DNA of 64,000 bases, taken from contig NC_091262.1 of NCBI RefSeq assembly GCF_042477335.2, forward strand, positions 37,483,001-37,547,000, read 5' to 3'. The notes beneath the pieces were generated by a model. The model saw only the letters and a list, made by a program, of their open reading frames with translations. It had not been told where the DNA came from and searched no databases. The position numbers were made by a program, and so were the translations under genes. This document shows, piece after piece, positions 44,228 through 54,889 of this stretch. The number at the start of each line of letters is the position of its first letter. The stretch's first letter is position 1. This DNA is from Ovis canadensis. Lineage: Eukaryota > Chordata > Mammalia > Artiodactyla > Bovidae.

Positions 44228-44954
44228 TACCTTGTAGAGGAGAGTGAAAAAGTTGGCTTAAATCTCAACATTCAGAAAATGAAGATCATGGCATCTGGTC
44301 CCATCACTTCATGGGAAATAGGTGGGGAAACAGTGGAAACAGTGTCAGACTTTATTTTGGGGGGCTCCAAAATCACTGCAGATGGTGACTATAGCCATGA
44401 AATTAAAAGATGCTTACTCCTTGGAAGGAAAGTTATTACCAACCTAGACAGCACATTCAAAAGCAGAGACATGACTTTGCTAACGAAGGTCCTCCTAGTC
44501 AAGGCTATGGCTTTTCCAGTGGTCATGTATGGATGTGTGAGTTGGACTGTGAAGAAAGCTGAATGCTGAAGAATTGATGCTTTTGAACTGTGGTGTTGGA
44601 GAAGACTCTTGAGAGTCCCTTGGACTGAAAGGAGATCCAACTAGTTCATTCTAAAGGAGATCAGTCCTGGGTGTTCTCTGGAAGGAAAGATGCTAAAGCT
44701 GAAACTCCAATACTTTGGCCACCTCATGCAAAGAGTTGACTCATTGGAAAAGACTCTGATGCTGGGAGGGATTGGGGGCAGGAGGAGAAGGGGACGACAG
44801 AGGATGAGATGGCTGGATGGCATCACCAACACGATGGACATGAGTCTGAGTGAACTCCGGGAGTTGGTGATGGACAAGGAGGCCTGGGGTGCTGCGATCC
44901 ATGGGGTTGCAAAGAGTTGGACACGATTGAGCGACTGAACTGAGATACCTTGTA
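44228..44954 (+). mobile_element. BovB LINE, 709 bp, nested in L1
   Basis: Element 44237-44945 starting GAGGAGAGTGAAAAAGTTGG. Open frame 44279-44569 carries KIMASGPITSWEIGGE, GGSKITADGDYSHEIKRC, LLVKAMAFPVVMYG; a stop (TGA after AEC) precedes the next frame 44690-44938. TACCTTGTA at 44228-44236 and 44946-44954 is the target duplication. Confidence 0.94.
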
Positions 44955-45179
44955 TGTGAAAGAGAAAATTGCTCAGTTGTGTCTGACTCTTTGTGACCAG
45001 ATGAACTGTAGCCCAGCAGGCTCCTCTGTCCATGGAATTCTCCAAACAAGAATATTGGAGTGGGTTGCCATACTTGCCTACAGGGGATCTTCCCATCCCA
45101 GGGACCAAACCCAAGTCTCCTGCATTGCAGATGGATTCTTTACCAGCTGAGCTACCAGGGAAGCCGTAGGTACCTTGTA
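44946..45179 (-). mobile_element. Bov-tA SINE inserted at the BovB target copy
   Basis: Element 44955-45170, antisense. Its own target duplication is again TACCTTGTA (44946-44954 and 45171-45179), so it landed in the right-hand duplicate made by the BovB. Confidence 0.93.
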
Positions 45180-45284
45180 TAAGTGAAATCAAACAGTATT
45201 TTTCTGCTGCTAATGTGTATTGGAATGCATTCTTAAGGTTAATATATGCCCTACAAATAGACTATACCTTCTTCTTCTTCTCCT

Positions 45285-45645
45285 TGTGGTATACAGTAGG
45301 TTCTCATGTTATCTATTTTATACAGAGTAGTGTATATATATATGTCATTCCCAATCTCCCAATTCATCCCAACCCTCTACCCCCCTTGATGTTTTTATGT
45401 TTGTTCTTTATGTCTGGGTCTCTATTTCAGGTTTGCAAATAGGTTCATCTTTACTATTTTTCTAGATTCCACATATATGTGTTAATATACAGTATTTGTT
45501 TCTTTCTTTCTGTGTTAATATGCAATGTTTGTTTCTCTCTTTCTGACTTACTTCGTTCTGTATGACGGCCGCTAAGTTCATCCATGTCTCTGCACAAGGT
45601 GCAGTTTCATTCCTTTTTATGACTGAGTAATATTCAGCTTTTTAG
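45285..45645 (-). mobile_element. L1 3' UTR and ORF2 end
   Basis: GTATACAGTAGGTTCTCATG, CAATCTCCCAATTCATCC, TTTTTCTAGATTCCACATAT, TTCATCCATGTCTCTGCACA, TTATGACTGAGTAATATTCA in antisense order. A 33-bp unit (45478-45510) is repeated at 45511-45543 with four transitions. Confidence 0.88.
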
Positions 45646-45716
45646 ATCTAAAATGCTACACTTTGGTTTCAAAGGGTATGCTGGATTATAATAACTATTG
45701 TCTTTTTCATTGAAAG

Positions 45717-45887
45717 AGATACAGAGGAACTTCCCTCGTGGTCCAGTGTGTAAAACTCTGCACTTCCAATGCAGGGAGCCCAGGTTCAATCCCTGGTCTG
45801 GGAGCTAGACCCCACATGCTGCAACTAAGATCAAGTGCAGCCAAATAAATAAATAAGCAAATAACTATTTTTTTAAAAAGATACAGA
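45717..45887 (+). mobile_element. CHR-type SINE
   Basis: Head AACTTCCCTCGTGGTCCAG, B box GGTTCAATCCC. AGATACAGA at 45717-45725 and 45879-45887 is the target duplication. Similar text upstream of both copies (ATAACTATT) hints that the original duplication was longer. Confidence 0.9.
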
Positions 45888-46361
45888 AATGAAATGGGGT
45901 TCACAAATTAATTCTAAAACAAAGCTAATGTTTCACATAATTTGTGTTTTGCTCAAGTCTTAGACAGATGAAATTTAAGGGACACAAAAGGTTGCAAATA
46001 CCTAGACATTAGAGCATTCTACTTGGTTGCATTGATCTAGATCATTAAGATTTGATTTTTGATGAATGGACATTCAGCTAGACCATTAACTTGGTTGCTT
46101 CCAGGTTAGTGTTGGTTTATTGGCAGTGAAATCTACTCAGGAGAATGTTAGGTTATTTTTCCAAAAGCTGAGATTTCTCTCCTTGTGCATTTTACACTCC
46201 AGAAAGAAGGCACCAGAAGAGTCACTTGTTCTGGCCCTGATTTTTTTGTTGTCAGTTTCCTCCCCTGCCCTGCCCATCTGATACTTCCACTCTGTGTTAC
46301 AGTTTCTTCCCTGAATGTCTGTAAGATCTTCAGATCACAGGAACATCAGGTGAGGAGGCAA
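45888..46361. other. Unique sequence
   Basis: Nothing recognised. Confidence 0.45.
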
Positions 46362-46922
46362 AAGTCTTAGTTGCTCAATTGTGTCCAGTTCTTTTCAACC
46401 CCATGGGCTGCAGCCTGCTAGGCTCCTCTGTCCATGGGATTTCCCAGTCAAGAATACTGAAGTGGGTTGCTATTCCCTTCTCCAGTGGATCTTCCCGACC
46501 CAGGGATTGAATCCACATCTCCTGCACTGGCAAGCAGATTCTTTACCCTCTAAGCCAAGACTCTTGAGAGTCCCTTGGCTGCAAGGAGATCCAACCAGTC
46601 CATTCTGAAGGAGATCAGCCCTGGGATTTCTTTGGAAGGAATGATGCTAAAGCTGAAACTCCAGTACTTTGGCCACCTCATGCAAAGAGTTGACTCATTG
46701 GATAAGACTCTGATGCTGGGAGGGATTGGGGGCAGGAGGAGAAGGGGACGACAGAGGATGAGATGGCTGGATGGCATCCCTGACTCAATGGACATGAGTC
46801 TGAGTGAACTCCAGGAGTTGGTGATGGACAAGGAGGCCTGGCGTGCTGCGATTCATGGGGCTGCAAAGAGTCGGACACAACTGAGCGACTGAACTGAACT
46901 GAACTGAAGCCATCAAGGAAGC
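46362..46922 (-). mobile_element. Bov-tA SINE, split near its head by BovB
   Basis: Antisense body 46362-46557. The last head bases continue after the BovB as AAGCCATCAAGGAAGCTC (46907-46922), the complement of a decayed GGCTTCCCTGGTGGCT. Confidence 0.85.
46552..46912 (+). mobile_element. BovB LINE 3' part nested in a SINE
   Basis: Element 46558-46906; frame 46575-46892 (105 codons) remains open to KSRTQLSD. It ends in three ACTGA units. AAGCCA at 46552 and 46907 is a 6-bp target duplication. Confidence 0.92.
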
Positions 46923-47213
46923 TCTCAGGGTGAAAGTGCTGCCAATCTGCCTCTAGAGAAGAAAGAACACAGAAATGTCAACATCCTCACAAAGATGCTC
47001 TCCTGGGACCATGGGTTTACAGGCACCAAAGAACCATCCATCCATCAGCAGCCAGATTTCTCTACCCAAAACACAGAAGCTCACTTCTTAAGGATGAAGC
47101 AAGTCTGGGACTGCTGCTCTCTGCTGTTTAATAACAGGAGAGGTGAAAGCCATGCTTAAGTCTTTTGCCAACTGGTAAGCAATACTGATCTTTCAGCACT
47201 CTTGCTTCTGAAG
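46923..47213. other. Unique sequence
   Basis: Nothing recognised. Confidence 0.4.
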
Positions 47214-47524
47214 GAAGGGCTACGTGGGCATCCCTAGTGGTCCTCAGGGTTAAGAATACACCTTGCAATACAAGGGACATTGGATTGGGTTCAATCTCTG
47301 GTATAGAAAGATCTCACATGCCTTGTGACAGCTAAGACTGAGCATCACAACTACTGTGACAGCTGTCTGGAGCCTGCAAGCCACAAATACTGAGCCCTTG
47401 CATCCTAAAGCCCACATGCTGCAACTGGAGAGGAGCCGCTGCTCAGAGAAAGCCAGAGAGCAGCAGTGAAGACAGCACAGCCAAAAATAAATTAAAAAAA
47501 TTTTTTTTAAATAAAGAAGGAGCT
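47214..47524 (+). mobile_element. CHR-type SINE, long form
   Basis: Diverged head GGGCATCCCTAGTGGTCC and long body with CCCACATGCTGCAACTGGAG and ACAGCACAGCCAAAAATAAA. GAAGGGCTA (47214) and GAAGGAGCTA (about 47515) look like target copies. Confidence 0.82.
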
Positions 47525-47804
47525 AAGGATTCAGGAAATCTCTTTGCTCTAAAATCTGCAGCCTGGTGTGATGACCATTAGTGGCAGAAAGAAAAGTTTA
47601 AGAATCTTCCCAAAGTGTTTGCTAACTGTATAAAGATAAAAATCTGGTGGAATCTTGAAAAATACAAACTGGCTGGTTTTTCCTTCCATCATATTTGTCT
47701 ATGGCTCCTCCTGAGCTTGGTGGGACTTACATGTCATTCTTATAGGACAACTCCATGGTGGGCTCTTTGTCTTCATCAGGAGAATGTCCCAGATTAAGAC
47801 AAAC
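47525..47804. other. Unique sequence
   Basis: Nothing recognised. Confidence 0.4.
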
Positions 47805-48315
47805 AAGTGGTACATCTATACAATGGAACACTACTCAGCCATTAAAAAGAATGAAATAATGTTGTTTGCAGCAACATGGATGGACCTAGAGATTGCTGAG
47901 ATTGCTCATACTGAGGGAAGGAACTCAGACAGAAAGATATCACTTGTATGCATAATCTAAAAGGAAATGATACAAATAAAGTTACTTACAAAATAGAAAC
48001 AGACTCACAGACTTAGAAAATGAATTTATGGTTATGGTGTAGGGAGGAGGGTGAGGGGAAGGAATAGTTAGGGAGTTTGGGATGGACATGTGCACACTGC
48101 TATATTTAAAATGGATAACCAACAAGGACCCACTATACAGTACAGGGCACTCTGCTCAATGTTATGTGACAGACTGGATGGGAGGAGAGTTTGGGGAAGA
48201 ATGGATACATGTATATGTATGACTGAGTCCCTTTACTGTCCACCTGAAACTATCACAACATTGTTAATCAGCTATATTCCAATACAAAATTAAATAAAAA
48301 ATAAAATAAAATAAA
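47805..48315 (+). mobile_element. L1 3' UTR (ruminant type)
   Basis: ACAATGGAACACTACTCAGC, ATGGATGGACCTAGAGATTG, then ACCCACTATACAGTACAGGG, TGGATACATGTATATGTATG, AATCAGCTATATTCCAATAC and an (AAAAT)n tail at 48292-48315. Sense orientation with an intact 3' end. Confidence 0.92.
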
Positions 48316-48649
48316 GCAAATTTGAAAACATGAAATGAAAATCAATGACAAGTACAAAATTAAAGCACTCTGTTTCCTCCCAAATCTCATCCAGTCTTCC
48401 ATCCTAAGGGGCCTTAGGACCAAGCCCAGTGATTGCAGTTGGCAGCAAATATTTGCCAAGATGCTTTTGACATCTACAAAATCAGAATATATGAATTAGT
48501 GGGCTGACTCCACTCTAGGTACAAGTTAATTAATGGTCTCACTGTATCCTCTATAATTATAAGTTTTGCCTCAAGTCTCAAATTTTTAAGTATTTAGAAG
48601 ATATATTTAAGCAGTTTAGAGCATTACGGTTTAGCAGAGAAGAATTGTC
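48316..48649. other. Unique AT-rich sequence
   Basis: Nothing recognised. Confidence 0.45.
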
Positions 48650-49275
48650 TGCTAAATAGATTTATTTCTCACAGTTCTAGAGGCTGGAAGAGTCTGGGAT
48701 CAGGGTGCAGCTTGGTTGGGTGAGGGCCCTCTTCTGGGTCACAGACTCCTGCTTATGTCCTTGCATCATGGAAAGGATGAGAGAGCTCTCTGGGGTCTCT
48801 CTTTCTCTCTCTCTCTCATTTTTTTGGATGAGAAGACAGTTTATTTCAAGTGAGACATCATTACTATTATCCCTAAAATATTAATTAGTAGTAATTGATG
48901 CTGTGAAAGATTGAGGGCAGGAGGAGAAGAGGGGGACAGAGAATGAGATGGTTGGATGGCATCACCAACTCAATGGCCTTGAGTTTGAGCAAACTCCAGG
49001 AAATAGTGAAGGACAAGGAAGCCTGGAGTGCTGCCATCCATGGGGTCGCAGAATCCGATACAACTTAGCAGCTAAACAACAACAAAAATACATATTTAGT
49101 ATTCTTTTCCCATCAGAAAATATTACTAAAAGGATGTTCATCATTTAGAAACCAAAATAGATTGCTGTGACTAATCACCTCCCTGAAGCCCTACCTCTTC
49201 TCAATAGCATCAGTTTTGGAGATAGGTTTGTTTCAACATGTGAATTTTAGGGGGACACAACACTCAGGACATATC
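48650..49275 (-). mobile_element. MaLR LTR, split by BovB
   Basis: Left part: TTTATTTCTCACAGTTCTAG, GGCTGGAAGAGTCTGGGATC, with a (TC)n run at 48799-48818. Right part after the BovB: CTAATCACCTCCCTGAAGCC, TTCAACATGTGAATTTTAGG, GGGACACAACACTCAGGACA. Together they make one antisense MaLR-type LTR. Confidence 0.78.
48895..49085 (+). mobile_element. BovB LINE 3' end nested in MaLR
   Basis: GATGCTGTGAAAGATTGAGG through GGAAGCCTGGAGTGCTGCC to GCAGCTAAACAACAACA. Target copies are not clear. Confidence 0.9.
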
Positions 49276-49289
49276 AAGTGGATAAAATT

Positions 49290-49855
49290 TTAGTTTAGCA
49301 AATGCTCTTTCCACCTTTCCATAGGAGTTTACTTTCCCACTCCACTGATGTTGGTTACGGCCATACGATTTGCTTTGCCCAATGGAATTTGTGTGGGTGG
49401 AGCTATGTGCCAATACTAAGCAGAGCTTTCAAGTGGTATCTCATGTTCCCATTTTAACCACTTGCATCCCGGTTCTCTGCCATGAGAACATCGAGTTCTA
49501 GATAGGAAATCGTCCTTCAGTCTGGTCCTACAATGAGAATTCATATGGAGCAAAATTCTAAACCGATTCCCCAACTTGGAGCAGAGCCATGAAAGCCGTT
49601 GCACAGACCCGTGAACAAGAAAGAAATATTTGTAGTTGTACGCCACTACGAATTTGAGGTTGGGGCTTCCCTGGTGGTCCAATGGTTAAGGACACCTGGC
49701 TTCTACTGCAGGGAGTACAGATTCAATCCCTGGTCAGGGAACTAAGATCCCAAATGCTGTGCAGTGCAGCCAAGAAAAAATTAAAAATAATTTTTTTAGA
49801 AATTGGGATGCTCTTTGTTATACAGCTCTATTCCTGCAAAAGCTAACTGATACAT
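49290..49855 (+). mobile_element. Ancient LTR-like repeat, split by CHR SINE
   Basis: CTCTGCCATGAGAACATCGA, CCTTCAGTCTGGTCCTACAA, GAACAAGAAAGAAATATTTG and TTGTACGCCACTACGAATTT, continuing after the SINE with GCAAAAGCTAACTGATACA, follow a common old LTR-type 3' end. Family name uncertain. Confidence 0.5.
49664..49800 (+). mobile_element. CHR-type SINE
   Basis: Head GGGCTTCCCTGGTGGTCCAA, B box GATTCAATCCC, body CCAAATGCTGTGCAGTGCAG, A-rich tail. It sits inside the LTR-like relic. Confidence 0.9.
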
Positions 49856-50339
49856 GGCCCAAATGAGCTGCCTCTTGGTACCCAACTCTACCTGCAACTG
49901 GTAAAGCTCCACTCATTGCTCTTATTACATACCAGCTTTCCCATAAGACTTCATCTGAATAAAAGAACTCTGCTGCTTAACACACAAAACACCAGCTGCA
50001 TTTGATTACTTTTCTAAAAGTGTTCATCAACACGTGATTTTAATATTTTGTCATTTTAAAAATATACATTTATGATCATGTTTATTTTTCAATTCTCCTG
50101 CTGTAAAATAAGCAATAAAATCAAAACTTGAACAAGTTAAAAGTTATAATTTTAAATAAATCTCTCATGTTTATGTTATTCATATTATTAATTTCCAGAT
50201 GTGAAATTGGCAAAAACATTTAGATATCATTCCAGCAAGGTAATTCATGATAGATTTCCTTTTAAATACTCCCAGCTCAGATTACTTCAAAGGTCAACAA
50301 ATTGTCATTTGGTCAAGAAGGCTTTTTTGTTTTTGCTTT
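49856..50339. other. Unique AT-rich sequence
   Basis: Nothing recognised. Confidence 0.45.
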
Positions 50340-50465
50340 TACAGATTTAGAAACAGCAAGGGCTTAGAGACAACTCCAGGCTGGTCACACGTACAGCGCA
50401 CAGTGGAGCCTGACTCTGAAGGAGGCACACCCTCAGCCCTGCCTGCTCTAGCCTCAGCGACCATG
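50340..50465 (-). mobile_element. MIR SINE
   Basis: ACAGATTTAGAAACAGCAAG, GGCTTAGAGACAACTCCAGG and TGGAGCCTGACTCTGAAGG follow the antisense MIR order with strong decay. Confidence 0.55.
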
Positions 50466-50713
50466 TGAGCTGGCTAAACCCGGCATCCATGGCCTGGTCA
50501 CCTTTCCCTCCCCTGCTCACAGTCAGTCCCGTCAGCACATGCTGTGCGCTCATATGCAGTGGACTTTTCCTACCCATCATTCCCTCCTCTTCAAAATTAA
50601 TCTTTCTGTGTGCTATGTCATCTGGGTGCTGAAAGGTAACCTCCAATCAAATCTTCTTTTTTTTTTTTCAATCAAATCTTATAAGTACATTGATGTGATT
50701 GTATCAGAACCAC
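50466..50713. other. Unique sequence
   Basis: Poly(T) at 50659-50668; otherwise nothing recognised. Confidence 0.4.
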
Positions 50714-51007
50714 AAGGGCTTCCCTGGTGGTCCAGTAGTTAAAAGTCTGCCTTGCAATGCAAGGGACACTGGTTTGATCCCTGATCCCGGAAGATCCCAC
50801 GTGCCTTGGAGCAAGTAAGTCTGTGCGCCGCAACAATCGAGCCTGTGCTCTACAGCCCAGGAGCCGCACCTACTGAACCCGTGCTCTGCGATAAGAGATG
50901 CCGCTGCCACGAGAAGCCTGAGCATTGCCGCTGGAGAGCAGCCCCACTTGCTGCGGCTAGAGAAAGCCTACACAGCAACAAAGACAGCGCAGTAAAAAAA
51001 AAAAAAA
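50714..51007 (+). mobile_element. CHR-type SINE, long form
   Basis: Head GGGCTTCCCTGGTGGTCCAG, B box GGTTTGATCCC, long body with GTCTGTGCGCCGCAACAATC and CTAGAGAAAGCCTACACAGC, ending in poly(A) 50994-51007. GC-rich body typical of the long form. Confidence 0.92.
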
Positions 51008-51265
51008 GTGCACTGAGGTCCAGGCTTTAAAGTAGGTGCCAGGCTAGGATGCTAATATTCTCAGGAGGCTAGTCTCTTAGAATTGTCCAGTGTTTTAGTC
51101 TAAAGAAATGAATAAGGGTTGTTCCAGACATCCTGGGAAGTCTGCTAAGGAGCTATTTTTAGCATTTTGCACCAGTTTAAAGACATTCAGTGAAGAGCCC
51201 TGGTCCTGGTGGATTGTCTGGAAGGCCTTTCATTTCTGAGGACACACTCCACAGACAGTTTGCCC

Positions 51266-51615
51266 CTAAAATTTGTTTATTGGCTGTGCTGGGTCTTCGC
51301 CCCTGCAAGGGCCCCTATCCAGTTGCCGCAAACAGGGTCTACTGTCCAGGCTCGGTGCTCGGGCTGCCCGGTGTAGTGGCCCCTCTCACTGCGGAACGTG
51401 GAACATGGGTTCTCGGGCGCACAGGCTTCAGGAGATGCTGCACACGGGCCCAGCAGTTGTAGCTCCCAGGCTCCAGAGCACAGCTCAGCAGTTGTGGCGC
51501 ACGAGATTAGTTGCTCATATGGGATCTTCCCGGATTAGGGATCGAACCCATGTCTTCTGCATTGGCAGGTAGATTATTCACTACTGAGCCACCAGGGAAG
51601 CCCCCTCTAAGATTT
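51266..51615 (-). mobile_element. CHR-type SINE, long form
   Basis: Antisense 51275-51606, B box complement GGATCGAACCC, head complement CCACCAGGGAAGCCCC. CTAAAATTT (51266) and CTAAGATTT (51607) form a 9-bp duplication with one mismatch. It lies 260 bp from the previous sense copy, so the two can pair. Confidence 0.9.
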
Positions 51616-52239
51616 TGGCCTAAAAATCTGTGACCAGTAATTTCCTCTAAAATGATCTCAGTTTTATCATCAGTGAAAGCAACAGATTGGATTAGATGTT
51701 GTTTTTTTTTTTAAATCTTCCTACTCTACTTCCTTCCATGCCTCAATTTTTAGCCTATTTTCTTATTAAGCATGTAAATTATTTTAATTCTAAGATATTC
51801 TGAATATATAAATACACACAAAGAATGATTTAATAGTGCCTATGTATCCAGTTATATTGAAAAGATGTTAATTTATTTCTTCGCATTACTCTCTGCCACA
51901 ATCCAATTTTGAAAATGTTAAAATATGAGAAAATGGCCCTTTTGAAGTCAAAAAGGTATGTTACATTAAGAGGAACTCACACACACATTATAAACAATTA
52001 TAAAAAGAAGAACATTACATATGAAACCCCATGGAAGAGGGCCAAATCTATAATCAGATTAAAAAAAAAAAAAAAAAAAACCCTGAGATTCTTTCATTGT
52101 TTACCATAGCACAAAGAAAATAAACTCTACAAAAGCAAAGGAGTAATGAATGAGCTATGAGGAAAGGAAATAAAGGATCTGATTTGAACTAATCTTTAAT
52201 TCTTTACCCTCTCATCTTCCCATTTGAAAAGCCAAGCTA
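51616..52239. other. Unique AT-rich sequence with poly(A)
   Basis: Contains poly(T) near 51700 and a 20-base poly(A) at 52061-52080; no element recognised around the latter. Confidence 0.45.
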
Positions 52240-52448
52240 TGTTGTTTAGTTGCCAAGTCACATCTGACTCTTGTGACCCCTCGGACTGTAAGCCTGCTGG
52301 GCTCCTCTGTCCATGAGATTTCCCAGGCAAGAATCCTGAAGTGGATTGCCATTTCCTTCTCCAGGGGATCTTCCTGACCCAGGGATTGAACTTGCATCTC
52401 CTGTGTTGGCAGGTGGATTCTTTACCACTGAGCCGCTGGAGAAGCCAG
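52240..52448 (-). mobile_element. Bov-tA SINE
   Basis: Antisense copy, GTTTAGTTGCCAAGTCACAT to GAGCCGCTGGAGAAGCC. Confidence 0.9.
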
Positions 52449-53861
52449 ACCAAACTTATAAAGGAGTGAAAATTTCACATAAAATTTGAAAAATAGGAAA
52501 GAGTACCATAACTGTAGAGACACACTGAGGACCTTCTTGACTGGCACTTTTTCCAATCTTTTGAGAAATTCCAACCAGACTATGGTTCAACCAATGTGAA
52601 GTGGCCAGTGTCCCCATCAAAACTACCTCCAAAATTTCCTTGTAACTGGGAGAGGAAAGGACTTGAGGGGGCAGCCATTTGGCAGCAAATAAAGAGAGGG
52701 TCAATGTCACGAGTGACCTTAGGGAGTAGACGGATGTGGGCAAACAGAGCTGTTGACATGACTCTCTCTCCAGAAATCCAAGGAATGGGTCTGCTGTGTA
52801 AAATAGAGAGATATGTCACAATTAGAGAAGGGGGCAATGCCACCACCCATTCTAGAAACCAACCACCCCAAAGACATGAAAAAGGGCACTGCCATGAGGT
52901 CTCTCTATGCTATGTTAATAAGTCCCCTATTAGCTTCCCTGACTGGGTCTTTGTCTCCTTTGGATAAATAAGATGTTTTCTTTATGGTGGTGTCCCATTT
53001 CTATCTTTGAGGGTATGTGTGATTTGGGGAGGATTTATCCTTTCTGACCCCAGATACCCTTTCCATGTTTATTCATTTCGTTTTCTTCAATTTCAATCTC
53101 CTGATCTCCGCTGAGAGCCTTTTCTTTCTATGGAAAGAAATAATCTTGCCAGTGGAAACATTAGTCATCCTGCCTCCTCATTGAAAAACTTTCTTCTCTT
53201 GAGAAGGTGCCAATATCATGGGTGTACACTCATTCATTTCTGTAAGGATAGCTATCAGGGCTGTTGTTTGTAGCCATTATTCCTTTAAATTGAAGCATGA
53301 TACTTTACAGCCTGTTATTTTAAGTAAAATGGAGGCCTAATGGATGGCTTACCACTTCACACTGCATTTCTAGCGATTTCATTTGCAAGCGTATCAAATG
53401 CCCTGAGATGAATGAGTTTTGCCCTTCAATGGAAACTGGCAAAAGCAGAGCTGAGCTGACTTGCAGATAAATATTAATAGCGATTGCTCAGAAGCAAAGG
53501 TCAAGAAATAAAGCTCAAATACTTGTCTTTACTTAAACACTTAAATTATGTAAAATTGAAAATCCATTCTCATTTTTAAGTGAACACATTAATCTTCTAA
53601 GAAGTGAAAGAAGTTATCATGAATTTAGGGAGAGGGAGTAATTTAGTCCTGACTTTCATCATCCCTCCAGAACTAGATGAAGTAGACCAGTCAGCTGGTT
53701 CATAGGGCACTGATGCATAAATGGTACAAAAATCCGCCACTGGGGTAGATAGACCCCCTGGGCAGCTGTAGTCACTGAAGGGTTTATGTTCAAGTCTTGG
53801 TCATCACCCCTTGAATGTGGGTGAAACCTGTGACTTGCCTCAAACTAATATAAAATAAAAG
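52449..53861. other. Repeat-free, AT-rich block of 1.4 kb
   Basis: No interspersed repeat recognised. A 123-codon frame at 52596 has no domain features. 53300-53560 contains several TAAT/ATTA words and AAAGGTCA, which would fit a noncoding element, but this is composition only. A perfect hairpin TTTCTTTC/GAAAGAAA with a 4-base loop lies at 53121-53140. Confidence 0.45.
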
Positions 53862-54055
53862 ACTATGGTGGGTACTTTCTTGGTGGCCTAGTGGTTAAGA
53901 CTTTGCTGTCTAATGCAGGGGTGCAGGTTCAATCAGGGTTCCCCTCGTCAGGGAACTAAGATACCACATGCCTTATGGCCAAAAAACCAAAAGGTAAAAC
54001 AGAAGCAATATTGTAAAAAACTCAGTAAAGACTTTAAAAAAAAGAAAACTATGGT
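53862..54055 (+). mobile_element. CHR-type SINE
   Basis: Diverged head TACTTTCTTGGTGGCCTAG, B box GGTTCAATC with an extra GGGTTCCCCT. The tail lacks the ATGGTCC end. ACTATGGT at 53862 and 54048 is the target duplication. Confidence 0.88.
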
Positions 54056-54221
54056 CAAAGTGGCAAGATGTTAACATCTGTCATCACGCTACTGGGTGTA
54101 TATATGTGTGCATGTGCAAATATATTCAAGAGTGATTCTCCACTGCCATTTTTTTTTAATGAATGTGTTTCTATTTCTCTTATAATTTAAAAAGTGCAAA
54201 CATTCTGTTGGACCATATAAA

Positions 54222-54606
54222 TGGCTGAGCATCAAAGAATTTGATGCTTTCGAATTGTGGTGCTGGAGAAGACTCTTGAGAGTCCCTTGGACGGCAAGGA
54301 GATCAAACCTGCCAATCCTAAAGGAAATCAACTCTGAATATTCATTAGAAAGACTGATGCTGAAGCCTCAATATTTAGCCACCTGATGCAAAGAGCTGAC
54401 TCATTGGAAAAGACCCTGATGCTAAGAAAGACTGAAGGCCGGAGGAGAAGGTGGCAACAGAGGATGAGTGGCTGGATGAAATCACCAACTCAATGGACAT
54501 GAATTTGAGCAAATTCCAGAGACAATGGAGGGCAAAGAAGCCTGGCATCCTGCAGTCCAAGGGGTCACAAAGAGTGGGACATGACTTACCAACTAAACCA
54601 CAACAA
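54222..54606 (+). mobile_element. BovB LINE 3' part
   Basis: GGCTGAGCATCAAAGAATTT to CCAACTAAACCACAACAA, with frameshifts throughout. It directly abuts the 3' side of the NDUFB1 pseudogene. Confidence 0.9.
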
Positions 54607-54880
54607 TACGTTCTATAATTCAGCCACAGCCTTTACATCCAGGTGACTTCTTCATTGGATCTCAATTTCCTTTTATATAACAGATTGTTGTTCCTGAAGG
54701 CAGTTAGCTTTCCATCATTCTTTCTGTCTAGATAACATCCAAAGACAAGTCCAACAGGTACATGACTATGTACCCAGTGGTCACACATAATCTGAAGTAA
54801 GTTCATCATGAATGCTGCAGCCTCAGAAACAACAATGACCCCACAACCAAGGACAGTGGCCTCCAAGGCCATTTCTGAAT
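54607..54880 (-). pseudogene. NDUFB1: NDUFB1 processed pseudogene
   Basis: Minus-strand retrocopy of the small mitochondrial complex I subunit NDUFB1 (MNLL). Start at 54809-54804 ([14 protein letters not shown]), stop at 54635-54633: 58 codons without interruption, the normal NDUFB1 length. Recognisable words are [20 protein letters not shown] and NEEVTW. The in-frame upstream text [15 protein letters not shown] resembles the N-terminal extension of the longer human isoform, so homology starts before the usual start. Substitutions such as final K to M and R to C suggest decay without constraint. The source gene is multi-exonic and this copy has no introns. No poly(A) is visible because BovB abuts it at 54606. 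It has no visible promoter, so expression is unlikely. Confidence 0.85.
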
Positions 54881-54889
54881 AAGTGAGCT

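Larger units (their letters stand above)
44095..45240 (-). mobile_element. L1 3' UTR, split by BovB and Bov-tA
   Basis: CATTGAACACTAATTCCCCA, then TCTATGAATTTCAGTATTCT at the left and ATAAGTGAAATCAAACAGTA at the right are neighbouring parts of an old L1 3' UTR. The insertions sit exactly between them. Confidence 0.75.

Noticed and set aside
44641..45192. 183-codon minus-strand open frame
   Set aside because: It runs antisense through BovB and then sense through a Bov-tA; a chance frame across two insertions.
53121..53140. Perfect 8-bp hairpin as a terminator or RNA element
   Set aside because: Short A/T-rich inverted repeats are common by chance in DNA of this composition.
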